DNA of 64,000 nt from Streptomyces ardesiacus (GTDB lineage Bacteria; Actinomycetota; Actinomycetes; Streptomycetales; Streptomycetaceae). Of the stretch, positions 1 to 9,591 are shown piece by piece. Every line of letters begins with the position of its first letter. Position 1 is the stretch's first letter. The notes under the pieces were generated by a model. The model was not told the DNA's origin. It made no database searches and saw only the letters and a program-made list of their open reading frames with translations. A program made the position numbers and the translations under genes. Location of the stretch: contig NZ_BEWC01000002.1 of NCBI RefSeq assembly GCF_003112575.1, positions 1,116,001 through 1,180,000 of the forward strand. Reading direction: 5' to 3'.

Positions 1-3000
1 GTTGTAGGTGCTGTCAGGACCACGGTGTTCATTCCTCGTGTCCTGGCCGTTCGTTTCACTGCCTGCGTTGCGGCCCCGTTCGACGCCGCGCCGCAGGTTG
101 CTCAGCCTGCCCCGGACGTCCTCCGGAGCGCGGGAGACCTGCGGGCCTCCCTGGGGGGTGGTCTCGGCCGCGCCCTCGACCAGGTTGGCCTTGGGCACCC
201 GCCGCGGCAGGCCCGAGGAGGTCACCCCGCCCGCCTTGGGCCTGCGCAGCGCCGAAGCCTGCTGCCAGCGGTCGTCGTTGGCCGACCGCCAGGTGTCCTC
301 GCCGCCCGTCCCCTGTGCGGCGGCCGGCGTCTCCCGGCCCACGTGCCCCGCATCGCCCGCGCCGCTCGCGGTGGATCCGCGGCGGGGAAGACCGGCGTCG
401 GTCAGCTCGTGGGCGGCGGAGGAGGCCGGACCCGGACGGTCGAAGCCTACGCGGTCCGCCTCGTTCACGTCAGCGGCCTGGGCGGAATGCGCCTGCGGGG
501 CACTCGCGGGGTACGGGTCCGGATATCCGTTCTGGTACCCGTCCTGCTGCGGCCAGTCGTCCTGGTGGCGCCGCTGCTCGAAGGGGGAGTGGCTCCCGGT
601 CTCCGGCACGCCGCCGTCCGGCGCGTAGTACTGCCCGTCGTACGACGCCTGCTGCGGTTCCTGGTACGCCTGCTGCTGGTCCGGGTACGCCGTCTGCTGG
701 TCGTACCCGCCGTTCACCGGCTCCTGGTAGGCGCCGTTCACCTGCTGCTGGTAGCCGTCGGGGGCCTGGTCGTAGCCCGGCTGCCGTCCGGCGAACGGGT
801 CCTGGAAGCCGGTGGCTTCGGGACCGCCGTTCTCGCCCTGGTCCGCGGGGCCCGGCAGTTCGGGGTGGGCCTGGGCCTCCAGGGCCGCGCGGCGCTCCTC
901 GCGCATCAGCGAACGGCCGACCGGGTCGAGTTCGCGGATGTCGTCCGGGATCTCGGCGTACCGGCTGTCGTCGAAGCCCAGTTCGGCGGCGGTCCGCATG
1001 GGCTGGCCGACCTGCGGGAAGCTCGCGCCCTGGAAGTTCTGCTCCGGGATGATCTGCGAGACGGTGAACTCGTCGCGCTGCGGCTGCTGCTCGCCGCCGC
1101 CACCGTGGGTGATGGCGTCCGGGAGCATGACCAGCGAAGTGGTGCCCGCCTGCTCGCCGGAGGGACGCAGCTGGACGCGGATGCCGTGCCGGTCGGACAG
1201 CCGGCCGACCACGAACAGGCCCATGCGCTGCGAGATCGCGGCGTCCACGGTCGGCGGGTTGGCCAGCTTGTGGTTGATGTCCGCGAAGTCCTCGGCGGTC
1301 AGGCCGATGCCCTTGTCGTGGATCTCGACCATCACGCGGCCGTCGGGCAGCCGGGTCGCGGTGACGCGGACCTTGGTCTGCGGGGAGGAGAACGTGGTGG
1401 CGTTCTCGAGCAGCTCGGCGAGCAGGTGCACGAGGTCGGTCACGGCGCGGCCGTGGATCTCGGCCTCCGGCACGCCCGACAGCTCGATGCGCTCGTACTG
1501 CTCCACCTCGGAGGAGGCGGCGCGCAGCACGTCCACCAGCGGCACCGGCTGGTCCCAGCGGCGGCCCGGCTCCTCGCCGGCGAGGACGAGGAGGTTCTCG
1601 CCGTTGCGGCGCATACGGGTGGCCAGGTGGTCCAGCCGGAACAGGTTCTCCAGCTGGTCCGGGTCGGCCTCGTTGTTCTCCAGGTCGGTGATCAGGCTCA
1701 GCTGGCCCTCGATCAGCGACTGGTTGCGGCGCGACAGGTTGGTGAAGATCGCGTTGATGTTGCCCCGCAGCATGGCCTGCTCGGAGGCGAGCCGCACCGC
1801 CTCGCGGTGGACCTGGTCGAAGGCGCGGGCGACCTCGCCGATCTCGTCCGTCGAGGTGATCGGGATCGGCTGCACGCGGGTGTCGACCCGGCCCGGGTCG
1901 GTGCGGGAGAGCTGGTCGACCAGGGTCGGCAGGCGCTGCTCGGCGATGCCGAAGGCGGCGTTGCGGAGCTGGCGCATGGAGCGGCTCATCTGGCGGGCCA
2001 CCATGCCGGCCAGGACGAACGCGGCGAGCAGCGCGATCACGACCGCGGCACCCGTGATGTAGGCGTCGCGCTCGGCGTCGTCGGCGATCGAGGACGCCTC
2101 GGACACCGCCTTGTCCGCGAGGTCCGACTCGATCTTCTGGTACGCGTCGAACTTGAGGGTGTTGACCGCCCACCAGTTTTCCGGCGTGATGCCCTGCTGG
2201 GCCAGCTCCGCACGCGCGCCGGTGTCCGTGGAAGCCAGTCCGGCCAGCTCCGAGACCATCGTCGTCGGGTTGGACGGCGGCGCCACGTAGTCCGGGTCCT
2301 TGGCCTTGGCCTCCTTGGCCATGGCCGCGCCGTCCTCCTTGAGCTTCGCCTCGGAGTCCTCGAGCTTCTGCGCGTCCGCCTCGGTGCCGCCGCCGATGTA
2401 CTCCTCGACCGCGATGCGCTCCAGGTAGGCGTACGAGGAGAGCGCGACGCGCTGGCTGGCGAGGTGGCCGGGCTCCGGACCCGGCTTGACCAGCATGTGC
2501 ATGCCGATGGAGCGCTCCAGGGAGAGCGCGGCCTTGGTCAGGGAGATCGCGTAGACGGTACGGCCGTAGGAGGTGATGTTGCCGGTGCCCAGACCGAGTT
2601 CGTTGGCGAACTCCATCAGGGGGTGGGCGACACCGGTGTAGCCCTCCTCGGTCTCCACGCCCTTGAGCTTGGAGGTGTACGCCGCCGCGCGCAGCGTCTG
2701 GAGCTTGGGCTCCTGCTCGCGGAAGACCTTCAGACGGCGCTCCAGGCCGGCCTTGTGGGGCATGCCCTGGGCCGCGTGGTCGAAGGTGGCGGCCGCCTCG
2801 TCGGTGGTCCGGCGGGCCCTGACGACGGTGGCGTCCTTCTCGCCCTTGCCCTGCAGCAGCGGAGCCGCCGTGACGTCGCGCTCGTTGTAGAGGGCGTTGG
2901 CGTAGCCGAGGGAGGCCCGGACCAGGCGCGCGGTGCTCTCGGCGTCCTCGGCGTCCTGCCAGGTGTCGATCGAGCTCTTCACCTGGAAGCCGCCCATGAC

Positions 3001-3201
3001 GAGGCCGACCAGCACGGGTATGAGCAGGATCGCGTTCAGCCGGGTGGTCACCCGCCAGTTGCGGGGCGTGAAGCGGCCACCGCTCGGCGCGGGCTCGGCC
3101 TTGGGTTCCGCGGCAGGGGCGGGGGCGGGCGCCGCTGTGCGCGGCGGCGGGGTGAAGTTGCCCCGGGCCGACGGCTCGGGACTGTTCTTGCTTCGCCTCA
3201 C
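1..3201 (-). CDS. cvnA: Conservon sensor-kinase-like protein CvnA, second conservon (partial)
   Basis: The gene runs off the left edge; about 1,067 codons are visible and the conserved C-terminal motif is already reached, so little is missing. The protein is a membrane sensor of the nitrate-sensor/HAMP/HATPase type: a proline-rich cytoplasmic N terminus, TM1 near residue 57, an extracytoplasmic helical domain of about 300 residues, TM2 near 394, a HAMP-like stretch, a HATPase domain near 550-690, then a long Q/Y-rich disordered tail. Conservon kinases sense unknown signals and work with a roadblock protein, a DUF742 protein and a small GTPase. GTG start at 3201 follows GAGAGG on the minus strand. 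Its partners would lie to the left of the window. Confidence 0.88.
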   Translation of the reverse strand, partial: MRRSKNSPEPSARGNFTPPPRTAAPAPAPAAEPKAEPAPSGGRFTPRNWRVTTRLNAILLIPVLVGLVMGGFQVKSSIDTWQDAEDAESTARLVRASLGYANALYNERDVTAAPLLQGKGEKDATVVRARRTTDEAAATFDHAAQGMPHKAGLERRLKVFREQEPKLQTLRAAAYTSKLKGVETEEGYTGVAHPLMEFANELGLGTGNITSYGRTVYAISLTKAALSLERSIGMHMLVKPGPEPGHLASQRVALSSYAYLERIAVEEYIGGGTEADAQKLEDSEAKLKEDGAAMAKEAKAKDPDYVAPPSNPTTMVSELAGLASTDTGARAELAQQGITPENWWAVNTLKFDAYQKIESDLADKAVSEASSIADDAERDAYITGAAVVIALLAAFVLAGMVARQMSRSMRQLRNAAFGIAEQRLPTLVDQLSRTDPGRVDTRVQPIPITSTDEIGEVARAFDQVHREAVRLASEQAMLRGNINAIFTNLSRRNQSLIEGQLSLITDLENNEADPDQLENLFRLDHLATRMRRNGENLLVLAGEEPGRRWDQPVPLVDVLRAASSEVEQYERIELSGVPEAEIHGRAVTDLVHLLAELLENATTFSSPQTKVRVTATRLPDGRVMVEIHDKGIGLTAEDFADINHKLANPPTVDAAISQRMGLFVVGRLSDRHGIRVQLRPSGEQAGTTSLVMLPDAITHGGGGEQQPQRDEFTVSQIIPEQNFQGASFPQVGQPMRTAAELGFDDSRYAEIPDDIRELDPVGRSLMREERRAALEAQAHPELPGPADQGENGGPEATGFQDPFAGRQPGYDQAPDGYQQQVNGAYQEPVNGGYDQQTAYPDQQQAYQEPQQASYDGQYYAPDGGVPETGSHSPFEQRRHQDDWPQQDGYQNGYPDPYPASAPQAHSAQAADVNEADRVGFDRPGPASSAAHELTDAGLPRRGSTASGAGDAGHVGRETPAAAQGTGGEDTWRSANDDRWQQASALRRPKAGGVTSSGLPRRVPKANLVEGAAETTPQGGPQVSRAPEDVRGRLSNLRRGVERGRNAGSETNGQDTRNEHRGPDSTYN

Positions 3202-3603
3202 TCGACCAACAACCTCTCGGCGGTCGGCACCTGTGTCGTGCCGCTGTGTCTCAGAACCCAGACCGTCATCGAGTACGTGCTACTGCTGAGTACGTCTTTG
3301 ACCATTGGGCAGTTCTGGCATTCCAGCACGGCGAACAGTGCTCTTCCAAACAGTGGAACGCGGGGCCGGCGCGTGATGCACGCTCCACGTAAAACGGTCA
3401 TAAAGAGCGAGGGCCGTCAAAAGACGGGGTGTTCGTGAGCGTAGCGAGACCAGCTGACCGCGTCGCGTGTCGGTACCACCCGATTCCTCTGCCGAAACGT
3501 TATGAACAGCGGAGCCGACCGTGTCAAAGGACACAGCCGGCTCCGAATCGTCTACGACAAGTGCCGTAGAACCCTGCCGACTTGACTGCTAGGGCCCGCG
3601 GAG
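3202..3603. other. Intergenic region between two conservons
   Basis: About 400 bases with no convincing gene. It must hold the promoter of the left-hand cvnA (reading left) and the 3' end of the right-hand conservon operon. Sequence just after the cvnD stop is G/C-rich but no strong hairpin with a T tract is obvious, so read-through from one conservon into the next is possible. Confidence 0.5.
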
Positions 3604-4179
3604 CTACCGCAAGCGGGCCATCAGCGCGTGCTCGACCAGCGTGATGAGGGCCGACTTCGCGTCGGCGCGGTGCCGGGCGTCGGTCGTGATGATCGGGGTG
3701 TCCGGACCGATCTGCAGCGCCTCGCGCACCTCGTCGGGCGTGTACGGCTGCTGCCCGTCGAAGCCGTTGAGCGCGACGACGAACGGCAGCCCGCTGTTCT
3801 CGAAGTAGTCGACCGCCGGGAAGCAGTCGGCCAGCCGACGGGTGTCGCAGAGCACGACCGCGCCGATGGCGCCGCGCACCAGGTCGTCCCACATGAACCA
3901 GAACCGGTCCTGGCCCGGCGTGCCGAACAGGTACAGGATCAGGTCCTGGTCGAGCGTGATGCGGCCGAAGTCCATGGCGACCGTCGTGGTCGTCTTGTCC
4001 CCGGCGTGCGTGAGGTCGTCGATCCCGGCGCTGGCCGAGGTCATCACGGCCTCGGTGCGCAGGGGGTTGATCTCGGAGACGGCGCCCACGAACGTGGTCT
4101 TGCCGACGCCGAAGCCGCCGGCCACCACGATCTTCGCGGAGGTGGTCGCCCGCCCTCCGTCAGAGCTTTCGAAGTCCAC
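3604..4179 (-). CDS. cvnD: Conservon small GTPase CvnD
   Basis: A Ras/MglA-like small GTPase of 191 residues. The P-loop GGFGVGKTT is near residues 21-29, the G3 region is the FGTPGQDRF stretch, and the G4 position reads NGFD rather than NKxD, as is common in this family. It has no membrane segment and probably cycles on the membrane under control of the CvnA kinase and the roadblock protein CvnB. The GTG start overlaps the end of cvnC by 20 bases, so the two are translationally coupled. It is the last gene of the four-gene conservon. The output of most conservons is unknown; some affect antibiotic production or development in S. coelicolor. Confidence 0.93.
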   Translation of the reverse strand: MDFESSDGGRATTSAKIVVAGGFGVGKTTFVGAVSEINPLRTEAVMTSASAGIDDLTHAGDKTTTTVAMDFGRITLDQDLILYLFGTPGQDRFWFMWDDLVRGAIGAVVLCDTRRLADCFPAVDYFENSGLPFVVALNGFDGQQPYTPDEVREALQIGPDTPIITTDARHRADAKSALITLVEHALMARLR

Positions 4180-4558
4180 TGAGCACCCTTTCGAGCAGTG
4201 TCACGTCCGGCGCACCGCCGTTGTTCTCGTCTCCGCCGGGCTGGTGGACCGCGACCATCCCGGCCTCCGCGAGGTCCGCGACCAGGATTCGCGCCACGCC
4301 GAGCGGCATCGCCAGCAGGGCCGACACCTCGGCCACCGATTTCACCTCGCGGCACAAGTGGCAGATCCGCTGGTGCTCGGGGAGCAGCCCCATGAGCGCT
4401 GCCGGGTCGGCCGTCGTACTGATCAGCGCCTCGATGGCGAGCTGATAGCGCGGCCTGGTCCGGCCACCGGTCATCGCATAGGGACGTACCAGCGGCTGGT
4501 CGCCCTCGTCCTCGTACGGCTCCGCGTACGGATCATGAGAGGCGGTGGGCGGGGTCAT
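4160..4558 (-). CDS. cvnC: Conservon DUF742 protein CvnC
   Basis: A 132-residue DUF742 protein. After an acidic N terminus it carries the family block RPYAMTGGRTRP, then a winged-helix-like region (CREVKSVAEVSALLAMP, LGVARILVADL) and the C-terminal LLERVLSGLRKL. ATG at 4558 was chosen because GGAGG lies a few bases upstream on the minus strand; longer reading to 4651 lacks a site. The gene sits between cvnB (111-base gap) and cvnD (20-base overlap). The winged-helix-like fold suggests an adaptor or DNA-binding role, which is inference; no function has been proved for most members. Confidence 0.92.
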   Translation of the reverse strand: MTPPTASHDPYAEPYEDEGDQPLVRPYAMTGGRTRPRYQLAIEALISTTADPAALMGLLPEHQRICHLCREVKSVAEVSALLAMPLGVARILVADLAEAGMVAVHQPGGDENNGGAPDVTLLERVLSGLRKL

Positions 4559-4669
4559 GAATCCTCCGGGCGGGACAGCAGGTCGGTCAGTCGTGCCGTC
4601 TGACGAGGCCGGTGGGGGGATTGTGGCGGCCGGACGGTGATTTGGTAACACGGGTGGTGCCGGGGCCGA

Positions 4670-5083
4670 TCAGTGGAGCAGACTGCCTTGTAGTTCGGCG
4701 CGCAGGTCGGGTGTGAGGACCGCGCCCGCGCGGTCGACCAGGAGCGCCATCTCGTAGCCGACGAGGCCGATGTCGCACTCCGGGTGCGCGAGGACGGCCA
4801 GGGACGAGCCGTCCGAGACGGACATCAGGAAGAGGAACCCCCGCTCCATCTCCACGACCGTCTGCGCCACGTTGCCGCCCTCGAAGATCCGGGACGCCCC
4901 GGCCGTCAGCGAGGTCAGTCCCGAGGCGACCGCCGCGAGCTGATCGGCTCGGTCGCGAGGGAAGCCCTCCGACATCGCCAGGAGAAGTCCGTCGGCGGAC
5001 ACGACGACGGTGTGGGACACCCCTGGGGTGTTGTCCACGAAATTCGTGATCAACCAGTTGAGGTTCTGTGCCGCCTGGCTCAT
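4670..5083 (-). CDS. cvnB: Conservon roadblock/LC7 protein CvnB
   Basis: A 137-residue roadblock/LC7-domain protein (LNWLITNFVDNTPGV, VVVSADGLLLAMSEG, GAVLTPDLRAEL). In MglA-type systems roadblock proteins act as GTPase-activating or scaffold partners, so it probably links the CvnA kinase to the CvnD GTPase. ATG at 5083 gives the usual MSQAAQNLNW start; an in-frame TTG at 5092 is the only alternative. The gene follows the cvnA stop by nine bases, so the two are co-transcribed. Confidence 0.93.
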   Translation of the reverse strand: MSQAAQNLNWLITNFVDNTPGVSHTVVVSADGLLLAMSEGFPRDRADQLAAVASGLTSLTAGASRIFEGGNVAQTVVEMERGFLFLMSVSDGSSLAVLAHPECDIGLVGYEMALLVDRAGAVLTPDLRAELQGSLLH

Positions 5084-5092
5084 CGGGCTCAA

Positions 5093-8000
5093 CTAACGCT
5101 CCTGCTGGTGAGTGGGCCGCGGGTAGCTGCCGGTCTGGTTGGTACCGGCCTGACGGCCCTGTGCGATTCCCCGACGGAGATTGGTCAGCCGGCCGCGCAC
5201 GTCGTCGGGCGCACGCGAGACCTGCGGACCGTTCTGGTGCGACTGCTGCTGAGCCGTTCCCGGGACGAGGTTGGCCCGGGGGACCCGGCGCGGGAGGCCG
5301 GAGGTGGTGACTCCGCCGGCGGCCGGCTGCCTGACGCGCTCCGCCTGCCGGACGAGGTCGTCGTTCGGCGAGCTGCGCCAGGCCGAGGTGGCCGGCCGCT
5401 GCGGGGCCGCCGGGGTCTGGGGCTGGGCGGCCTCCGGCTCCGCCGGTGCCGCGGCCGGGGCCTCCTGCTGGGCCCTCGCCTCGCGGTCGCCGTGGAACCA
5501 GTTGGTCTCCAGCGTGTCGTACAGAGGAGTACGTCCGTCACCGGGGCCGGAGGCCGGGGGCAGGGCCCAGCCGTCGCCGGGCCGCTGCTGCGGCGCCGGG
5601 GGACGCTGGGCGCCGAAGTCGTTCCCGCCCTGCGTGCCGCCCGCCCGGGGGCGCTCGAACTGGCCGTTGTCCGCCGCGTTCTGACGGCCCGGCAGGTCGT
5701 GCTGTCCGGTCGATCCGCTGTCGTAGCCCTGGGCGCCGGCGAACGGGTCCGCCGGGGCCGGGTTGTCAGGGGCCGCCGGTGCGGGACGGCCGCCGAAGAC
5801 GTCCGAGCGGACGAAGGGACCGCCGCCCGGCTGCCCGGCGGCCGGCTCGGGCCGCGCGAACTGGTCGTTGCGCGGGGCGTCCTGGCCGGAGCGGCCCGCG
5901 TCGTACGGGTCCTGGCGGTACTGGTCCTGCCCGAACCGGCCCTGGCCGTACTGGTCCTGCCCGTACTGGTCCTGCCCGTACTGGTCCGGGAACTGGTTCT
6001 GGCCGTCGTACTGGTTCTGGCCGGGGCGGGCGAACTCGCCGGTGTCCTGCGGTTCGTCCCGTCGCGGCGCCGGGGCGTCGAAGTCGGGGCGGGCGAACTC
6101 GGCCGTGGCGGCGGGGGACTGGGGCTCGCCGAACCGGGGCACCGCCGGCATCTCCGCGGTGGCGCCCGGACCCTGCCGCTCGTCGAGGCGCGGGGTCAGG
6201 TCGGTGCGGGAGCCGTCCGGCTCGTCGTGGCCGCGCGGGGCGTCCAGCGAGGCACGCGGCACGGGCGGCTGCGCGTTCTCGTCGCTCCAACTCGGCACGC
6301 GGGGCTGCGGGTTGCCGCCGGGCAGCTCGGCCCGGGGGCCGCCGCGCGGCGGCAGCTGCGGACGACGGCCCTGATCGGCGTCGCCGTTCGCCCCGCGCTT
6401 GCCGCGCTGCGGGGGAGCGGCGGGAGTACGGGTGCCGCCGAACATGTCCTGGCCCTGCGGGGCGTTGTTCCCCGGCGCGTTGCCCTGCGGCGCGTTCATG
6501 CCCGCGGCCTGCAGACCCTGCGGAGCACCGGGCGCCTGACCGGCACCCGCGCCCGCTCCCGCCGGGGCCGGACGGTTCTGCGGTCCCGGACCCGCCGGGG
6601 ACTGCGGCCCGCGCGGGCCACCCGGGCGACCGCCCGCGTCACGCCCGGGCAGTGCGGCCCGCGGTCCCTGACCGGCACCGAGCCGGCCGCCCGGCGCACC
6701 GCCGCCGAAGGCACCGCCGCCCCCGAGGGCGCCGCCGCCCTGGCCGCCGCGGCGGGCCGCGGCGACACCGGCGGCCGCCTGCGCGGCGGCCGGACCGCCG
6801 GTGCCCGCGCCGGGCTGACCGGGCTTGGGCTGCGGCTTGCGGCCGCCCTGGGCGACGTCGACGGGCAGCATGACCAGCGCGGTCGTGCCGCCGGAGTCGG
6901 ACGGGCGGAGCTGGATGCGGATGCCGTGGCGCTGCGAGAGGCGGCCGACCACGAACAGACCCATGCGGCGGGAGACGGAGACGTCCACGGTGGGCGGCGA
7001 GGCGAGCCGCTCGTTGATCGCGGCGAGGTCCTCGGGGGAGAGGCCGATGCCGGTGTCGTGGATCTCGATCAGCACCCGTCCGTCGGGCAGCGCGTGACCG
7101 GTGACCTTGACCTTGGTCTGCGGCGAGGAGAACGAGGTCGCGTTCTCCAGCAGCTCGGCGAGCAGGTGCACGAGGTCGTTGACCACACGGCCGGCGACCT
7201 CGGTGCTCGGCACGGAGGCCAGCTCGATGCGCTCGTACTGCTCCACCTCGGAGGCGGCGGCACGGAGCACGTCGACCAGCGGCACCGGGCGGGTCCAGCG
7301 CCGGCCCGGCTCCTCACCGGCGAGGACGAGGAGGTTCTCACCGTTGCGGCGCATGCGGGTGGCGAGGTGGTCGAGCTTGAACAGCGAGGAGAGCTGGTCC
7401 GGGTCGGCCTCGCGGGACTCCAGTTCGGAGATGAGCGAGAGCTGGCGCTGGATGAGGCCCTGGGAGCGGCGCGAGAGGTTGGTGAACATCGCGTTGACGT
7501 TGCCCCGCAGCAGGGCCTGCTCGGCGGCGAGGCGGACCGCCTCGCGGTGCACGTCGTCGAAGGCCGCGGCCACTCGGCCGATCTCGTCCCGGGAGTGCAC
7601 ACCGACGGACTCCACCGAGGTGTCGACGTCCTGCGGGTCGGTCTCGGAGAGCTGCTTGACCAGCTCGGGCAGGCGGTCCTGGGCGACCTTGGTCGCGGTG
7701 TCCTCCAGGCGGCGCAGCGAGCGGATCATGGACCGGGCCACGACGAACGCGCCGACCAGGGAGACGCCGAGCACGAGCAGGATGACGACACCGGAGATGA
7801 TCGCCTCTTGCTCGGACTCGTTGCGCAGCTCACGGGCCTGCTGCTCCATGTCCTCCAGCAGCTTCAGCTCGATGTTCTTCATCTGCTGGATCTTGGTGGA
7901 GCTGTCGTCCAGCCAGTCCTGGTAGGACCGGGACTTCAGGCTCTCCAGACCGTGGGTCTTGCTGAGCGCGCGGCCCGCGTACTGGTCGGAGGCCTCGATG

Positions 8001-8989
8001 ACCGGGTTGCCCTCGGTGATCGGCTTGAGCAGGTCCTCGGCGCCGTCGCCGTAGATGCTGCTGAAGCTGCGGATCTCGGAGGTCTGGCTCTGCAGCGCGG
8101 ACTGGGCGTACAGCCGGTCGTTCTCGGTGAGGTTGCCCTTGTCCGTGTTGTTCGCGGGCAGCGCCGCGGCGAGGACGGCGCGCTGGATGGACGCGTACTC
8201 CTTGGCCGAGGAGAAGGCCGACAGGGCGCGGGTGCGCTGGATCATGTCGGAGTTGCTGGTCGCCTCCGCCATGTCCTGCGAGAGGTCGAGCAGGTGGGTG
8301 ATCAGGCGGTGGTAGGACTCGACGGTCTGGGTCGAGTTGTCCTTGGCCGTGTACGCCGTGCTGCGGATCTTGGTCAGGTCGTTCAGGTCGCTGGCGATGC
8401 CGACGAGGCTGTCCCGGACGCCGACGAGCCGGCCGTCCTTGCTCGCCGCGTCGATCTGCTCCGACTTGTCGAGGAAGTTCTTCAGGGCCCGGTCGGTCTG
8501 CTCGCGGTCGCCCTTGACGGCGATGGCGCTGGACTTCGAGCCGTGGGCCAGGGGGCCGGCGGACTGGTCGCGCTCCTCCTGGAGCGCGTGCGCCAGCTCG
8601 GTGGCCTGCTTGGTCATCTCGGTCAGCAGCTTCATGTTCTCGAGCTGCTGGATGTCGTCGATCGACTGGTTGATGCGCAGCGCGCCGAGCGAGGTCGCCG
8701 CGACCACCGGAAGCGCGAGCAGCGAGACCAGACGGGTGGAGATCCGCCAGTTGCGCAGGGCTATGCGCGGTCCGGGGCCGGTCGGGCCCGTGGCCGGCTT
8801 GGCGGACGGCTGCTGGCCGGGCGCGGACGGGTCCGCCGCCTGGCCGGCGCGCTCCCCGCTGTCCCCGGGCTGGGTCGGGCCCGGGTTCTGGGCGTGCTGG
8901 GGCGAGGAGCTGACGGCCTTGGGGCCAGTCCCGCCCTGCGGCTCCGGCTCCGCCGAAGCGCTGCCATCCCTCTTGAAACGTCCCTGCAC
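5093..8989 (-). CDS. cvnA: Conservon sensor-kinase-like protein CvnA
   Basis: A 1,298-residue membrane sensor. Order of parts: Pro/Gln-rich cytoplasmic N terminus (1-80), TM1 near 85-105 (LLALPVVAATSLG), an extracytoplasmic helical nitrate-sensor-like domain, TM2 near 395-420, HAMP, a region with LDHLATRMRR, a HATPase domain with HDTGIGLSPED near 640, then about 500 residues of low-complexity sequence including a (Y/F)GQDQ repeat encoded by 15-base tandem repeats near 5930-5987. The C terminus repeats the paralogue's motif (SGLPRRVP, QVSRAP, LRRG). The GTG start has AGAGG upstream; the longer frame to 9244 looks like leader sequence. It heads the cvnABCD operon. Confidence 0.9.
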   Translation of the reverse strand: MQGRFKRDGSASAEPEPQGGTGPKAVSSSPQHAQNPGPTQPGDSGERAGQAADPSAPGQQPSAKPATGPTGPGPRIALRNWRISTRLVSLLALPVVAATSLGALRINQSIDDIQQLENMKLLTEMTKQATELAHALQEERDQSAGPLAHGSKSSAIAVKGDREQTDRALKNFLDKSEQIDAASKDGRLVGVRDSLVGIASDLNDLTKIRSTAYTAKDNSTQTVESYHRLITHLLDLSQDMAEATSNSDMIQRTRALSAFSSAKEYASIQRAVLAAALPANNTDKGNLTENDRLYAQSALQSQTSEIRSFSSIYGDGAEDLLKPITEGNPVIEASDQYAGRALSKTHGLESLKSRSYQDWLDDSSTKIQQMKNIELKLLEDMEQQARELRNESEQEAIISGVVILLVLGVSLVGAFVVARSMIRSLRRLEDTATKVAQDRLPELVKQLSETDPQDVDTSVESVGVHSRDEIGRVAAAFDDVHREAVRLAAEQALLRGNVNAMFTNLSRRSQGLIQRQLSLISELESREADPDQLSSLFKLDHLATRMRRNGENLLVLAGEEPGRRWTRPVPLVDVLRAAASEVEQYERIELASVPSTEVAGRVVNDLVHLLAELLENATSFSSPQTKVKVTGHALPDGRVLIEIHDTGIGLSPEDLAAINERLASPPTVDVSVSRRMGLFVVGRLSQRHGIRIQLRPSDSGGTTALVMLPVDVAQGGRKPQPKPGQPGAGTGGPAAAQAAAGVAAARRGGQGGGALGGGGAFGGGAPGGRLGAGQGPRAALPGRDAGGRPGGPRGPQSPAGPGPQNRPAPAGAGAGAGQAPGAPQGLQAAGMNAPQGNAPGNNAPQGQDMFGGTRTPAAPPQRGKRGANGDADQGRRPQLPPRGGPRAELPGGNPQPRVPSWSDENAQPPVPRASLDAPRGHDEPDGSRTDLTPRLDERQGPGATAEMPAVPRFGEPQSPAATAEFARPDFDAPAPRRDEPQDTGEFARPGQNQYDGQNQFPDQYGQDQYGQDQYGQGRFGQDQYRQDPYDAGRSGQDAPRNDQFARPEPAAGQPGGGPFVRSDVFGGRPAPAAPDNPAPADPFAGAQGYDSGSTGQHDLPGRQNAADNGQFERPRAGGTQGGNDFGAQRPPAPQQRPGDGWALPPASGPGDGRTPLYDTLETNWFHGDREARAQQEAPAAAPAEPEAAQPQTPAAPQRPATSAWRSSPNDDLVRQAERVRQPAAGGVTTSGLPRRVPRANLVPGTAQQQSHQNGPQVSRAPDDVRGRLTNLRRGIAQGRQAGTNQTGSYPRPTHQQER

Positions 8990-9591
8990 TAGCGTCGCAA
9001 CCTCTGGACCAGGCGCCCTTCCGCGTGAACGGCCGGGCACGGTGTCGGCGTCATGGGGGCGCCCTGAATACGCCCCCGTGGTGGTCGTGAGTGACCGGCG
9101 CTGGTTCCCCCTTCTCGCCGCCGCTCGGCGCTGGTGTGCGCCCCCTGTGCGCCGGGTCGATCCTGCGGCGGTCCGTGGAATTCCAGCACAGTGCAGGATC
9201 TCCAACAAGGCCCGTGGGGCAGGCCGTGGGATACGTGACAGCACGTGAGGGGCGGGTCACCTGTCGTAGAAGATGATCACCCGCAAACCGGACGTATGCG
9301 CGCGAGTCACCGAGGTGGGGCGGGTGTCCCAGTCGCCATGATCAGCAGCGGAATGATGGCTTCAGGTGTGCAATGTCGGTTTCGTCGGAGTGGTATCGAC
9401 GTCGCAATTGACCGGTTTGACCCTTGATAAGTGAGGAAACTCACACCCTGTTCGTGGACTCCCCCGCGGTCGCCGGGGAATCGCGTGTTTAGCCTGACGC
9501 TTTACAGAGAAGGCAAAACCGACAACCCGCGCCCTCCCAGAGGCTTTCCGCGCCTCCGGGGCGCCCGGACACGACAGGGCCTCGTACAACC
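8990..9591. other. Intergenic region upstream of cvnA, with a small palindrome
   Basis: About 600 bases without a convincing gene, holding the divergent promoters of cvnA (left) and the small protein at 9592 (right). It is AT-richer than its surroundings near 9400-9510. A perfect inverted repeat GTGAG-GAAA-CTCAC lies at 9431-9444; AGTGA followed by TCAC resembles the published BldD half-site pattern, but that match is loose. Confidence 0.45.

Noticed and set aside
470..2173. Minus-strand 567-residue frame inside cvnA
   Set aside because: Out of frame with the kinase and composed of R/P/G/A; the true frame reads through from GTG 3201 with HAMP and HATPase motifs.
25..3438. Long plus-strand open frame opposite cvnA
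   Set aside because: Arg/Val/Gly-rich shadow of the minus-strand kinase; no start site and no recognisable domain. The same applies to the plus-strand frame at 4784-8992.
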